From Anaerolineae bacterium (GTDB lineage: Bacteria > Chloroflexota > Anaerolineae > Promineifilales > Promineifilaceae): a DNA stretch of 36,048 bases. The notes under the pieces are model-generated. The model saw only the letters and a list, made by a program, of their open reading frames with translations. It was not told the DNA's origin and made no database searches. The first letter of the stretch is position 1; the number at the start of each line of letters is the position of its first letter. The position numbers and the translations under genes are program-made. Location: contig JAHDWJ010000042.1 in NCBI GenBank assembly GCA_023384415.1, positions 1 through 36,048 on the forward strand, read 5' to 3'. This document shows, in pieces, positions 8,910 through 17,074 of the stretch.

Positions 8910-10299
8910 TCATTATCTCCCTCTGGTCTCCCTAATTATTCCCACCTACAACCGGTGTGATTGGCTGCGCCAGGCAGCAGCCAGCGCTCTGGCCCAAACC
9001 TACCCGTCTCTGGAAATTATTGTGGTGGATGATGGCTCAACCGAGGATATAGGAGAATGTTTGGCTGAGATGGCTGACCGGGTGACGGTTTTGCGTCAGG
9101 AGAATGCTGGTCTGGCCGCCGCCCGAAATCGAGGCATCGCGGCCGCGACCGGCAATTTTATCACCTTCTTAGATGACGACGATCTGATTGCCCCAGGCAA
9201 AATCGCTCGTCAGGTTGCCTTTCTCCAGAAACACCCAGAAATCAGCCTGGTTCATTGTGGCTATTACCGAAGCAACCAGGCGGGTGAGCCGGTAGACAAA
9301 ATCGTTGGTTTTCCTGATGGCGATAGCTACCAACAGTTAGTTGGCGGTAACTTCATCTGGTCAGGTGGGCCGTTGCTGCGCCGATCATGCCTGGAGACAG
9401 CAGGATATTTTGACCTCACCCTGCCAACGGCCGAGGATTGGGATTTATGGCTGCGCCTGGCCCAGGCCGGGCACCTATTTGCTGCCATTCCTACCCCTCT
9501 GGGTAGTTATCGCCAGTCACTCGACAGCATGAGTACCAATATGAGTCGCATGGCTGAGGGAGTGGAGCGGGTTCTGGCGAAGGTATGGCTTGCTCCATCT
9601 TCTAAATCAGTGAATGCGGCCGCTAAACAAAACGCCTATACTCAAATGTACCTCTGGCTGATGGCGCGGGGGTATGGCGCGGGGCAGTGGGCGGAAGGGC
9701 AGCGTTTTTTGCGCCAGGCGGTCCAGCAGCGGCCCGATTGGACAGCCCAGCCGGAAACGATGCTCCCCCTGCTGCGGGGCCATGCTCTGGATGCCCGGAT
9801 CTTTGATCCACCGCGCTTTGTTGAGACGCTGTTTACCCATTTACCCCAAGAGGCTGATTTTTTGCGGCCGCACCACCCCTGGCTGCTCAGTTATGCTCAT
9901 TTGGGGCTGGCCCTGCGCCATCAGGCTAAAGGGGATGGGGCGGCCGCGCAAACGGGATACGCGGCCGCGCTCCAGGCTTATCCCAACCTGGGCCATCGTC
10001 CAGACCAGGTAGGAGCGTTTCTCACCCATTACGCCCTGAGTTTACCCGGGGAGGATCCGGTGGGGGCAGCGGTCGCCAGTCTGGCCCATTTACCCCTTTC
10101 TCGCCCAACGGCCCAACACATTTTAGGCGATATTTACCTGGGGTGGGCGTTTCAGGCGTATCATGCCGGGCAGTTCTTGCAGGTACCCCGGCGCGTGTTA
10201 GCAGCCTGGCGTCACCGCCCATCGTTGCTCAAAAATCGAGGGGCCTGGGCGATTTTGCTTAAGTCGCCAGGTTACAAAGGGGGAGAGAATGGCTATTGA
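8899..10299 (+). CDS. GT2 glycosyltransferase with long C-terminal helical region (copy 3 of 4)
   Basis: A 466-residue paralogue. Motifs are PLVSLIIPTYNRCDWL, IIVVDDGSTED, AARNRGIAAATG, FLDDDD and EDWDLWLRLAQAG. It is closest by eye to copy 2: both have LVHCGYYxS and NFIWSGxPLLRR after the catalytic Asp cluster. The C-terminal region has MYLWLMARGYGAGQWAEGQRFLRQ and ends PSLLKNRGAWAILLKSPG. It overlaps copy 2 by 11 bases and copy 4 by 11 bases. It is particularly rich in GCGGCCGC, with two copies only 14 bases apart near 9940-9968 in the C-terminal region. There they encode alanine-rich text, so the octamer shapes the protein sequence locally. Confidence 0.9.
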   Translation: MPANHYLPLVSLIIPTYNRCDWLRQAAASALAQTYPSLEIIVVDDGSTEDIGECLAEMADRVTVLRQENAGLAAARNRGIAAATGNFITFLDDDDLIAPGKIARQVAFLQKHPEISLVHCGYYRSNQAGEPVDKIVGFPDGDSYQQLVGGNFIWSGGPLLRRSCLETAGYFDLTLPTAEDWDLWLRLAQAGHLFAAIPTPLGSYRQSLDSMSTNMSRMAEGVERVLAKVWLAPSSKSVNAAAKQNAYTQMYLWLMARGYGAGQWAEGQRFLRQAVQQRPDWTAQPETMLPLLRGHALDARIFDPPRFVETLFTHLPQEADFLRPHHPWLLSYAHLGLALRHQAKGDGAAAQTGYAAALQAYPNLGHRPDQVGAFLTHYALSLPGEDPVGAAVASLAHLPLSRPTAQHILGDIYLGWAFQAYHAGQFLQVPRRVLAAWRHRPSLLKNRGAWAILLKSPGYKGGENGY

Positions 10300-11440
10300 C
10301 ACCCCCCCCCCACTCGTCTCTATCATTATTCCCACCTACAACCATGCCCGTTTTATCGTCCAGGTAGTCGAAGCGGCCCTGGCCCAAACCTACCCGGCCT
10401 GGGAAATCATCGTGGTAGATGATGGCTCAACCGATGAGACGGCGGTCTTGCTAGAGCCATATCAGGGGCAAATAACTGTCCTGCACCAGAGTAACAGCGG
10501 CGTTGCGGCCGCTCGTAATGCGGGTGTTCAGATTGCTCAGGGAGAATATTATTTATTCCTGGATGCGGATGATTGGATCCCACCGCATAAGCTGGCGAAG
10601 CAGATGGCTGTTTTCCAGACTAACCCGGAATTAGGGGTGGTTTACTCCGCCTGGCAATATATAGCTGAGAAGGATGGGCATGTTTTGGGAGAGATGCGGC
10701 CGCAAAAAGCCGGCGATGTTTTAGAAGATTTACTCCTGCGCCGGTTCCACTGTGTGCCAGGGGCCGCCATCGTGCGGCGGGTACCCCTGGAGCAGGTAGG
10801 GCTGTTTGATCCTGATTGCCCGGCGGCCGCAGATACTGATTTGTGGGTGCGCCTGGCTTATGCTGGCTACCATTTTGGTTATGTCAACGAACCCCTGCTC
10901 CATTACCGACAGGTAAGCGGCAGCATGTCCAACCAATATGACTCCCAGGCCAGAGATGAATTCACCCGCCTGGATAAATTTTTTGCCCGGCCTGATCTGC
11001 CGGAACGGGTACGGGCATTACAAGATGAGGCGTATGCCATCTTATTTTATGAACTGGCGGTGCGCCATTACCATTTGGGCGATACGGCTAAAGGGCAAAC
11101 CTATTTACGTCAGGCAATCCACCGCTGTCCACTGCTGGCCCAAAACGAAGATTGGCTGGTAGATTGGCTGGCCGGCTATGCCTTAGGGCCAACGGTGACA
11201 GATGCTCCTGGCCTGTATAAGCAAATATTGGCCCATTTACCCCTGGAAGCCGTCACTCTGGCCGGGCTGCGACGACGATTGATAGGCCATTACCACATCG
11301 CGGCCGCGTTCCAGGCTTATCATAACCAACAGTACCAACGAATACGGCCCCATATTCTACCGGCCTTGCTCTGGTACCCTCGTGTCTTGTTTAATCGGGG
11401 ATTTTTACGCATCATATATCAGGCGATGAATCCTCACTAA
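10289..11440 (+). CDS. GT2 glycosyltransferase, shorter paralogue (copy 4 of 4), with 5' poly-C tract
   Basis: A 383-residue paralogue lacking part of the C-terminal repeat region of copies 1-3. Motifs are PLVSIIIPTYNHARFI, IIVVDDGSTDET, AARNAGV, a FLDADD metal-binding variant (DADD, not DDDD) and DTDLWVRLAYAG. The shared C-terminal ending is recognisable as PRVLFNRGFLRIIYQAM. Codons 4-8 (MAIDTPPPL) contain a run of ten C at 10302-10311. A one-base slip there would frameshift the enzyme right after its start, the arrangement seen in phase-variable surface-glycan genes. Whether slippage happens here is inference. It overlaps copy 3 by 11 bases and is followed by a 159-base gap, so it probably closes the first sub-operon. 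Confidence 0.9.
   Translation: MAIDTPPPLVSIIIPTYNHARFIVQVVEAALAQTYPAWEIIVVDDGSTDETAVLLEPYQGQITVLHQSNSGVAAARNAGVQIAQGEYYLFLDADDWIPPHKLAKQMAVFQTNPELGVVYSAWQYIAEKDGHVLGEMRPQKAGDVLEDLLLRRFHCVPGAAIVRRVPLEQVGLFDPDCPAAADTDLWVRLAYAGYHFGYVNEPLLHYRQVSGSMSNQYDSQARDEFTRLDKFFARPDLPERVRALQDEAYAILFYELAVRHYHLGDTAKGQTYLRQAIHRCPLLAQNEDWLVDWLAGYALGPTVTDAPGLYKQILAHLPLEAVTLAGLRRRLIGHYHIAAAFQAYHNQQYQRIRPHILPALLWYPRVLFNRGFLRIIYQAMNPH
10302..10311 (+). repeat. C10 homopolymer at the start of a glycosyltransferase gene
   Basis: Ten consecutive C from codon 5 into codon 8 of the gene starting at 10289. It is the longest mononucleotide G/C run noticed in the window. Other runs reach seven or eight: C8 at 12647-12654, C8 at 21481-21488, G7 at 6004-6010, 18692-18698 and 26381-26387. 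Confidence 0.85.
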
Positions 11441-11463
11441 TCGTCCAAGAATAAGTTTCGGCC

Positions 11464-11497
11464 AGATTTGACAGGTTTTCGGAAACCTGCCAAATCT
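11464..11497 (+). repeat. Perfect-loop hairpin inside the polysaccharide locus
   Basis: AGATTTGACAGGTTT (11464-11478) and AAACCTGCCAAATCT (11483-11497) pair over 15 bases with one mismatch and a four-base loop. The flanks CGGCC (before) and GGCCG (after, near 11508) could extend it. No T-run follows, so it may be a dispersed palindromic repeat rather than a terminator, although it could still weaken read-through into the downstream genes. The rest of the 159-base gap (11441-11599) shows nothing recognisable. Confidence 0.6.
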
Positions 11498-11599
11498 AAA
11501 CTCAGATGGCCGATGGTAGACCGCCCCCATTGGTAAAATCGCGGTCAGCGGTCAATTTGTAAAGATCGCCTGCACTAAACCAAACCCTTCAGTAGTTTT

Positions 11600-12616
11600 A
11601 TGATGACGCAACCAACAGGGCAGCCCCCTTTACCAACCGTCACGGTCGTCATCCCTGTTTACAACGGGGCTATGACGATTGCTAACTGCCTGAAAACAGT
11701 GTTGGCACAAACATATCCCAGGGATAAATATGAAGTGGTGGTGGTTGAAAATGGCTCCACCGATGAGACAACGGAAATTGTGCAGCGTTACCCCGTGCGC
11801 CTGATCCATAACGAGGCGTTAGGCCCTGCGGCCGCACGTAATCGGGGTATTCAAGAAAGCCAGGCCGAAATCATCGCCTTCACCGATGCCGACTGCCTTG
11901 TCACCCCTACCTGGTTAGAAGAGCTGATTAAACCATATCAAGACCCCACCATCAGCGGCGTCGGCGGAGATATTCAGCCCTATCGCCATGATGGGCGTAC
12001 CATTGTGGAGCTGTTTAACGATCAATTTTCCCCCTGGATGAACTATCTGGATGGAAAGGCGGAATTTTTGCCCCAACTGTATACCCCTAACGCCTCTTAT
12101 CGGCGGTCGCTGCTGCTGGAGATCAACGGGTTTAATGAAAAAATGTTGACTGGTGAAGATGTAGAAATAAGCTGGCGTATACAGATGGAAACCGGGGCTA
12201 AAATTGTTTTTACCCGGGCAGCCGTCGTTTATCATCATCATCGTTCTACCCGGCAGGGGTTGATTCGCCAATACCGGCAATATGGGTTTGGCGAAGTGCT
12301 GCTGGATACCCTGTTTAGTCATCACCCGGATTATCCCCGCTCCCGGCAAATTCAACTGCGCCGGATGGTGGGGCAGATGGTAATATTGCCTCGCTATATA
12401 GCCTCTGGTATCTTGCGTTGGACACGTTATCTTCGCGGCCGCATCACCCCGTATGAAGCCACCATTCCCTGGCTCTGGCTCCTGGCTGAGAGCAGCAACC
12501 TGCAAGGCAAAATAGAGGCGTTAATTGCCACCCGGCTGATGACCGATACTCGCCCGGTTTTTAATATGGAAGCCCGGCTTTTCATCCAGCGCATGTTTCC
12601 CAGCCGCAAATCCTGA
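11600..12616 (+). CDS. GT2 family glycosyltransferase
   Basis: A 338-residue family 2 glycosyltransferase of a different subgroup from the four upstream. Motifs are TVTVVIPVYNGAMTI near residue 14, VVVVENGSTDET, GPAAARNRGI, the metal-binding FTDADC, and GEDVEISWRI (acceptor/catalytic ED). The C-terminal 100 residues include WTRYLRGRITPYEATIPWLWLLAES, possibly a membrane-associated helix, so action at the inner face of the membrane is likely. There is no clear ribosome site before the ATG; a second ATG follows immediately (11603). The next gene starts one base after its stop, so the two are tightly coupled. Donor and acceptor are unknown. Confidence 0.88.
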   Translation: MMTQPTGQPPLPTVTVVIPVYNGAMTIANCLKTVLAQTYPRDKYEVVVVENGSTDETTEIVQRYPVRLIHNEALGPAAARNRGIQESQAEIIAFTDADCLVTPTWLEELIKPYQDPTISGVGGDIQPYRHDGRTIVELFNDQFSPWMNYLDGKAEFLPQLYTPNASYRRSLLLEINGFNEKMLTGEDVEISWRIQMETGAKIVFTRAAVVYHHHRSTRQGLIRQYRQYGFGEVLLDTLFSHHPDYPRSRQIQLRRMVGQMVILPRYIASGILRWTRYLRGRITPYEATIPWLWLLAESSNLQGKIEALIATRLMTDTRPVFNMEARLFIQRMFPSRKS

Positions 12617-12617
12617 A

Positions 12618-13952
12618 ATGAAAATCGCTTTAATTACCCATCATTTCCCCCCCCACTTTCGTGCCGGGGGTGAACAATATGCCTTGCGGCTGGCTCAAGG
12701 ATTGTACCAACGGGGCTGTACTCTTGAAGTTGTCACTATAGAATCTATTTCTGAGGGGGAGCTGGTGCCCCGCTGTGAGACAGACAACCAATATGGGTTT
12801 CCCGTCCACCGTCTTTTTTTTAATCTGGGCCATGCCCCTAACCAATATGAATGGAGTTTTCGTAATCCGCAGTTAGGGGAGTGGGTGTACCATTTTTTGC
12901 AACAGTTTCAGCCAGACCTGGTGCATGTGAACAGTGGCTACCTTCTGGGGGGCACCATGCCCGAAGCAGCGTTTGCTTTAGGGCTGCCGACGGTCTTAAC
13001 GCTGCATGATTATTGGTATGTATGCCCAGAAATTACCCTGTTACAACGGAACGGGCGTATTTGCCATGAACCTGTCCCGGCGGCGGCTTGTGTCTGGTGC
13101 GCCCTTTCGACAAAGCGGCGGTACCGGCTGCCCGATCAATGGCTGCAAGGGAGAGTGTCCGATCTGTTTGTGGCTTTGAGTGAAAGACCGCACATCCCCC
13201 TTTTACCAGGGATACAAGCCCGACGTGATTTAGTCCAGGAGCGGCGGCGTTATTTGCTGCAGGTTTTTGCCCGGTTTGATCGGGTTATCTCCCCCTCCCG
13301 GTTTTTGTTGGCTAAGTTGGCTGCTTATGGATTGCCCATCCACCACGCCGTGAATATCCCCGTTGGCTTGTCTGATACCCATTTACCGGCGAGCGCGGCC
13401 GCGACCTCTCACCCACTGCACATTGGCTACCTGGGGCAGATTGTGCCCCATAAAGGGGTTCATTTACTGATAAAAGCGTTCCTCAAGTTAAAAAAACAGC
13501 CGGGTACATGCCAGCTTACCCTATACGGGCAGTTGTGGCCGAAAGATAAATATCAGCGACAATTGCGGCAGTTGGCGGCCAATGATCCAGACATTCAATT
13601 TGCCGGCCTTTATCCTAACGAAGAAGTAGGCCAGATTCTCGGTCAGCTTGATCTCATTGTTGTTCCTTCTGTCTGGTATGAAAACCAGCCATCGGTTATC
13701 CTGGAAGCGTTAGCCACCAAGACGCCGGTTGTGGCGACCCGGCTGGGGGGAATGGCGGAGTTAATAACGGAAGAGAAGAATGGGCTGTTGTTTGCTGTAG
13801 GTGATGTGGCTGAATTGACGGCTCAGTTACAACGGTGTCTGGATGAGCCAGCCCTTTTGCCCCAACTGCGGGCAGGCATTGAACCTATTCCCAGCCAGGA
13901 ACAAGAGCTGGCCCTGGTGCTGGAGTTATATGAGGCCATTAGACGCTATTGA
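12618..13952 (+). CDS. GT4 family glycosyltransferase with cysteine-bearing insert
   Basis: A retaining GT-B fold glycosyltransferase of family 4, 444 residues. The N-terminal domain begins MKIALITHHFPPHFRAGGEQ and carries HDYWYVCPEITLLQ, then a cysteine-bearing stretch (GRICHEPVPAAACVWC). The C-terminal domain has the donor-binding signatures HIGYLGQIVPHKGVHLLI, PSVWYENQPSVILEALA and TPVVATRLGGMAELI. The equivalent Cys residues CP and CxxC also occur in the GT4 at 15703-17010, which is clearly a paralogue (HRLFFNL/RRLFFNL, SGYLLGGT/SGYLLSGR). The cysteines might bind a metal, but this is only inferred. The 5' end has a C8 run (12647-12654, codons 10-13). It follows the preceding GT2 by one base. 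Confidence 0.9.
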   Translation: MKIALITHHFPPHFRAGGEQYALRLAQGLYQRGCTLEVVTIESISEGELVPRCETDNQYGFPVHRLFFNLGHAPNQYEWSFRNPQLGEWVYHFLQQFQPDLVHVNSGYLLGGTMPEAAFALGLPTVLTLHDYWYVCPEITLLQRNGRICHEPVPAAACVWCALSTKRRYRLPDQWLQGRVSDLFVALSERPHIPLLPGIQARRDLVQERRRYLLQVFARFDRVISPSRFLLAKLAAYGLPIHHAVNIPVGLSDTHLPASAAATSHPLHIGYLGQIVPHKGVHLLIKAFLKLKKQPGTCQLTLYGQLWPKDKYQRQLRQLAANDPDIQFAGLYPNEEVGQILGQLDLIVVPSVWYENQPSVILEALATKTPVVATRLGGMAELITEEKNGLLFAVGDVAELTAQLQRCLDEPALLPQLRAGIEPIPSQEQELALVLELYEAIRRY

Positions 13953-14140
13953 TGAAGACGGTCTGGCAAAATTTCCGGTGTAAGTCCGCATGTAAGTTTA
14001 TCTACCGACAATAATAAGGGTTAAAGTGACTGCTTCGGCGAACTAGAGAGGCCAGGCTTTTAGGAAAAAAAGCCTGGCTTCTATATGTTGCCCAAACGAC
14101 TATTCATTCCAGCACCCAACCTTTTGTTGAGGGCAACTGT
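13953..14140 (+). promoter_or_regulatory. Possible structured leader before flippase gene, with hairpin
   Basis: This 188-base gap has no credible ORF. It contains TTCCGGTGTAAGTCCGC (about 13972-13988), TCTACCGACA (about 14001), GGGTTAAAGTGACTGCTTCGG (about 14018) and then a strong hairpin: GCCAGGCTTTT (14051-14061) with AAAAGCCTGGC (14068-14078). The blocky, non-coding text followed by a hairpin about 60 bases before the next ATG resembles a cis-regulatory RNA with an expression platform. However, I could not match it to a known riboswitch class, and the hairpin lacks a long U-run. It could equally be a weak terminator after the GT4 gene. Confidence 0.4.
14051..14078 (+). terminator. Hairpin, possible terminator/attenuator
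   Basis: An 11-base perfect stem, GCCAGGCTTTT / AAAAGCCTGGC, with a six-base loop, followed by TTCTATAT. The position between the GT4 and flippase genes suits partial termination. The U-tract is weak, so efficiency is doubtful. Confidence 0.5.
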
Positions 14141-15658
14141 ATGGAAGAAGAAAAAGAGGCCCCCACCGGGCCTTCCTCTACTTTGGAGAGCGCACAGACC
14201 GCGGCCGCGACATTGGTCAGAAACACGGTCTATTTTTTAGCTTCCAGCACGGTTGTTTCCATTCTTAGTTTCATTTTTAATGTATTTGTCGTGCGCCGCC
14301 TGGGGGATGAGCGGTATGGCCTGTATAACACCGCCCTGGCGTATGCGGCCATTTTTTCCATCATTGGCGACCTGGGGATGACCCAATATGTGACGCGGGA
14401 GATTGCCCGCGGCCGCAAAACCGCCGATGAGATGTTCTGGAATGTTGTTTGTGTGCGGCTAATCCTCTCTGCGGCCGCTACCCTTTTCATTACCCTGAGT
14501 GCTGCGTTTATCGCGCGCTACGATAGCTCAATGGTTTGGGGCATCTTTCTGGTTTGCCTGAGCTACTTTCTCTTTGCCTTCTTTGGCCCTATCCAAATAG
14601 TGCTGACTGCCAAAGAACGTATAGATTACGGGTCCACCCTTAACACTGTCAACCAACTATTTTTTGTTTTAGCTGGCACGATTGTTCTCGTGGCCGGGAT
14701 CACTTTTCATGGCCTTATCGTAGCCTCCTACATTGGGTTACCGATTTCCGCCTACATTGGCTTTCGTTACATTCGGCGGCTTAAGCTGGCCCAATTAAAA
14801 TTCCATATCACCCCACATGAATGGCTGCCAATGCTGCGTCATGCCCTGCCTTTTGCCATGATTACCTTCACCATCATGGCCGCCAATGATTTAGACACCG
14901 TGATTCTTTCTTTGAACCGAGACCCAGAAGAAGTGGGTTGGTACAAGGCGGCTTACAACCTGACCCAACGGTTTTTATTTATTCCCCTGGCGTTTGTTAC
15001 CTCCCTCACGCCGCAAATGTCACGCCATTTTGGCCTTTCTAAGGAGCGGGTTCATCAAACCTTTAATAGTGCGGTCAAATTTATGGCGGTGGTTTCTGTA
15101 CCTATAGGGGTAGGGATTTCTCTCTTGGCTCGACCTATCACCATATTTCTTTATGGTGAGGCTTATCTAAAATCATCTCCAGCTCTGGCTATGCTGATCT
15201 GGACCATTCCCTTACTTAGCCTTAGTTGGCTCTGTGGCAGTTTGACAACGGCGACGGATAAGGAGAAGCGGGCGGTTGGGGTTTATTTTGCGGCCGCACT
15301 CTTGAACCTTCTCAGCAACTTGTACGCCATTCCCCGCTATGGGTATCTTGGCGCGGCCGCAACGACGATCATGACCGAAGCGGCCGCGTTAGTAATGTTC
15401 TACCTGGTGCTGCATGGGGATTTTCCCCTCCATGATTTTAAGAACAGTCTGCTCAAACCGATAGTCGCTGGCCTCATCATGGGGGGAATTGTCTACCTGA
15501 TCCACACCTGGCCCTTATTTGTCATTATTCCTATTGGGGGCATTACCTATCTGGCTGCTCTGGTCCTATTACGCCCTTTCAACCCTAATGAATGGGAAAT
15601 TGTCCAGGGATTCCAAGGGCGGCTTATGGGTCGTCTATCTCGTTTGGTCAGGCGATAA
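14141..15658 (+). CDS. Oligosaccharide flippase family protein (Wzx/RfbX-like)
   Basis: A polytopic MATE/MOP-superfamily polysaccharide flippase, 505 residues, with an expected 12-14 membrane helices. A charged cytoplasmic N-terminus (MEEEKEAPTGPSS) is followed at about residue 30 by RNTVYFLASSTVVSILSFIFNVFVVRRLGDERYGLYN, characteristic of the family. Further typical text is GDLGMTQYVTREIARGR and PLAFVTSLTPQMSRHFG. The predicted role is flipping lipid-linked oligosaccharide across the cytoplasmic membrane. Having a Wzx-type flippase beside a complete Wzm/Wzt ABC exporter in one locus is unusual, since these belong to alternative assembly routes. Five GCGGCCGC octamers fall in membrane-helix alanine codons. 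It follows a 188-base gap with a hairpin. Confidence 0.9.
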   Translation: MEEEKEAPTGPSSTLESAQTAAATLVRNTVYFLASSTVVSILSFIFNVFVVRRLGDERYGLYNTALAYAAIFSIIGDLGMTQYVTREIARGRKTADEMFWNVVCVRLILSAAATLFITLSAAFIARYDSSMVWGIFLVCLSYFLFAFFGPIQIVLTAKERIDYGSTLNTVNQLFFVLAGTIVLVAGITFHGLIVASYIGLPISAYIGFRYIRRLKLAQLKFHITPHEWLPMLRHALPFAMITFTIMAANDLDTVILSLNRDPEEVGWYKAAYNLTQRFLFIPLAFVTSLTPQMSRHFGLSKERVHQTFNSAVKFMAVVSVPIGVGISLLARPITIFLYGEAYLKSSPALAMLIWTIPLLSLSWLCGSLTTATDKEKRAVGVYFAAALLNLLSNLYAIPRYGYLGAAATTIMTEAAALVMFYLVLHGDFPLHDFKNSLLKPIVAGLIMGGIVYLIHTWPLFVIIPIGGITYLAALVLLRPFNPNEWEIVQGFQGRLMGRLSRLVRR

Positions 15659-15702
15659 GACGCGGCCGCAAATCATACCTTTACTCCAGAGAGTACAATC
15701 GC

Positions 15703-17010
15703 ATGAAAATCGTTCTCGGCGTTCATCATTTCCCCCCAACTTATACCGCCGGTGCCGAATTAGAGGCATACCGCATTGCCTGCCAGCTTAGAGCACGTGG
15801 GCATGAGGTCCAGGTCATCTGCGTTGAACGCATTGATTACCCCACAGCAAGAAAAATAACCTGGCGCGACGATCATTACGATGGTATTCCGGTGCGTCGT
15901 CTCTTCTTTAACTTACGCGATGCTCCCGACCCATTCCTTTATTCCTACGATAACAAATGGATTGGTGAACACCTGGAAACTTTTTTCCAGGCCTTTCAAC
16001 CTGATCTGTTTCATCTAATCAGCGGGTATCTATTATCAGGCCGCACTATTCAAGTGGCCCATGCCCGGCAAATACCCGTTGTCGTCAGTCTGATGGATTT
16101 CTGGTTTCTCTGCCCACGTATCACCATGCTGCGAAGCGACGGGCAAATTTCTACCTTTCCCATAGATGCGGCAACCTGTGCCCGCTGCTTAGGGGAAGAA
16201 AGCCGCCGCTTTCGTCTACCCGGACAACTCGTACCAGCCCTGATGACGCTGTATTGGCAGAAGCAAACCCATGCGGTGCAACATGTTGAGCAGCGACAGC
16301 AGTTTTTGCGCCAAACCTTAAATCTGGCTCAGGCGATTATTTGCCGCTCCCATTTTTTCCAAAAAACATTCACCCAGGCCGGGATCGATCCGCAAAAATT
16401 GGTTTTTTCGCGCCAGGGGTGGGATTTTCCCCAAATGGACCCGGCATTGTTACAGAAGAAACCATCTGATCATTTGCGGATAGGGTATGTGGGGCAAATA
16501 GCGCCCCATAAAGGGGTACACCTCTTGTTTGAGGCGGTGCATAAGCTCCCCCAGCCCCATTTGTCGGTTAAGGTGTATGGAGATACCAGCCGTTTTCCTG
16601 CGTATACGGCCCAATTACAGAAACAAGTCGCCCAGGATAGGCGGTTAAGTCTGGCCGGAGTATACCAGGCTCACGAAGTCAGCCGCATTTTCCAGGAGAT
16701 TGATCTGCTGGTCGTCCCTTCACTCTGGTATGAAAACAGCCCCAATGTTATTTTAGAAGCGTTGGCCCACAAAACACCGGTAATAGTGTCAGATTTGGGC
16801 GCGATGCCGGAACTGGTGCAAGATGGCGTGAATGGGCTAACGTTTAAGATGGGGGACGCGGCCGCGTTAGCCCACCAATTAAGCCGTTTCTTCACCGAAC
16901 CAGGTCTGTTAGCCCAGCTCCAGGCCGGCATAGGCCCCATCAAACCCGTTGCCCAAGAGATAGATGAGCTAGAAGCCATTTACCAGCAGGTATGGCAAGT
17001 ACGCGAGTAA
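15703..17010 (+). CDS. GT4 family glycosyltransferase, paralogue of 12618 gene
   Basis: A retaining GT-B glycosyltransferase of 435 residues. The start MKIVLGVHHFPPTYTAGAELEA at 15703 aligns with the N-terminus of the GT4 at 12618; a longer frame from 15592 would overlap the flippase gene and is not favoured. The N-domain shares LMDFWFLCPRITMLRSDG and a CxxC (TCARC) with its paralogue. The C-domain has RIGYVGQIAPHKGVHLLF, PSLWYENSPNVILEALA and VIVSDLGAMPELV, the nucleotide-sugar binding signatures. It starts 44 bases after the flippase stop. Two members of one GT4 subfamily on either side of the flippase suggest duplication and separation. Sugar specificity is not predictable. Confidence 0.9.
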   Translation: MKIVLGVHHFPPTYTAGAELEAYRIACQLRARGHEVQVICVERIDYPTARKITWRDDHYDGIPVRRLFFNLRDAPDPFLYSYDNKWIGEHLETFFQAFQPDLFHLISGYLLSGRTIQVAHARQIPVVVSLMDFWFLCPRITMLRSDGQISTFPIDAATCARCLGEESRRFRLPGQLVPALMTLYWQKQTHAVQHVEQRQQFLRQTLNLAQAIICRSHFFQKTFTQAGIDPQKLVFSRQGWDFPQMDPALLQKKPSDHLRIGYVGQIAPHKGVHLLFEAVHKLPQPHLSVKVYGDTSRFPAYTAQLQKQVAQDRRLSLAGVYQAHEVSRIFQEIDLLVVPSLWYENSPNVILEALAHKTPVIVSDLGAMPELVQDGVNGLTFKMGDAAALAHQLSRFFTEPGLLAQLQAGIGPIKPVAQEIDELEAIYQQVWQVRE

Positions 17011-17057
17011 GCGAGTAGGCGAAGTTCATCCTTCCTAATTCCTAATTCCTAATTCCT
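17004..17057. repeat. Short-word and CCTAATT tandem repeat
   Basis: GCGAGTAAGCGAGTAGGCGA (about 17004-17023, starting in the last codons of the GT4) repeats the words found at 1405-1460. CCTAATT then occurs three times in tandem (17034-17054) plus a partial unit. A clear GGAGG ribosome site for the next gene follows at about 17058. It is an example of repeat DNA occupying the gap between co-directional genes. Confidence 0.7.
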
Positions 17058-17074
17058 CGGAGGTTTTTATCACG

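Noticed and set aside
11915..12505. Minus-strand open frame of about 196 codons inside the GT2 gene
   Set aside because: Wholly antisense to a clear glycosyltransferase; composition is that of a shadow frame.
13960..14020. Cobalamin-riboswitch-like text CCGGTGTAAGTCCGC
   Set aside because: The B12-box and other conserved blocks are absent, and the downstream gene is a flippase, so the resemblance is probably accidental.
15592..15702. Longer N-terminus of the GT4 gene
   Set aside because: It would overlap the flippase gene by 67 bases; the paralogue at 12618 starts exactly at the position equivalent to 15703.
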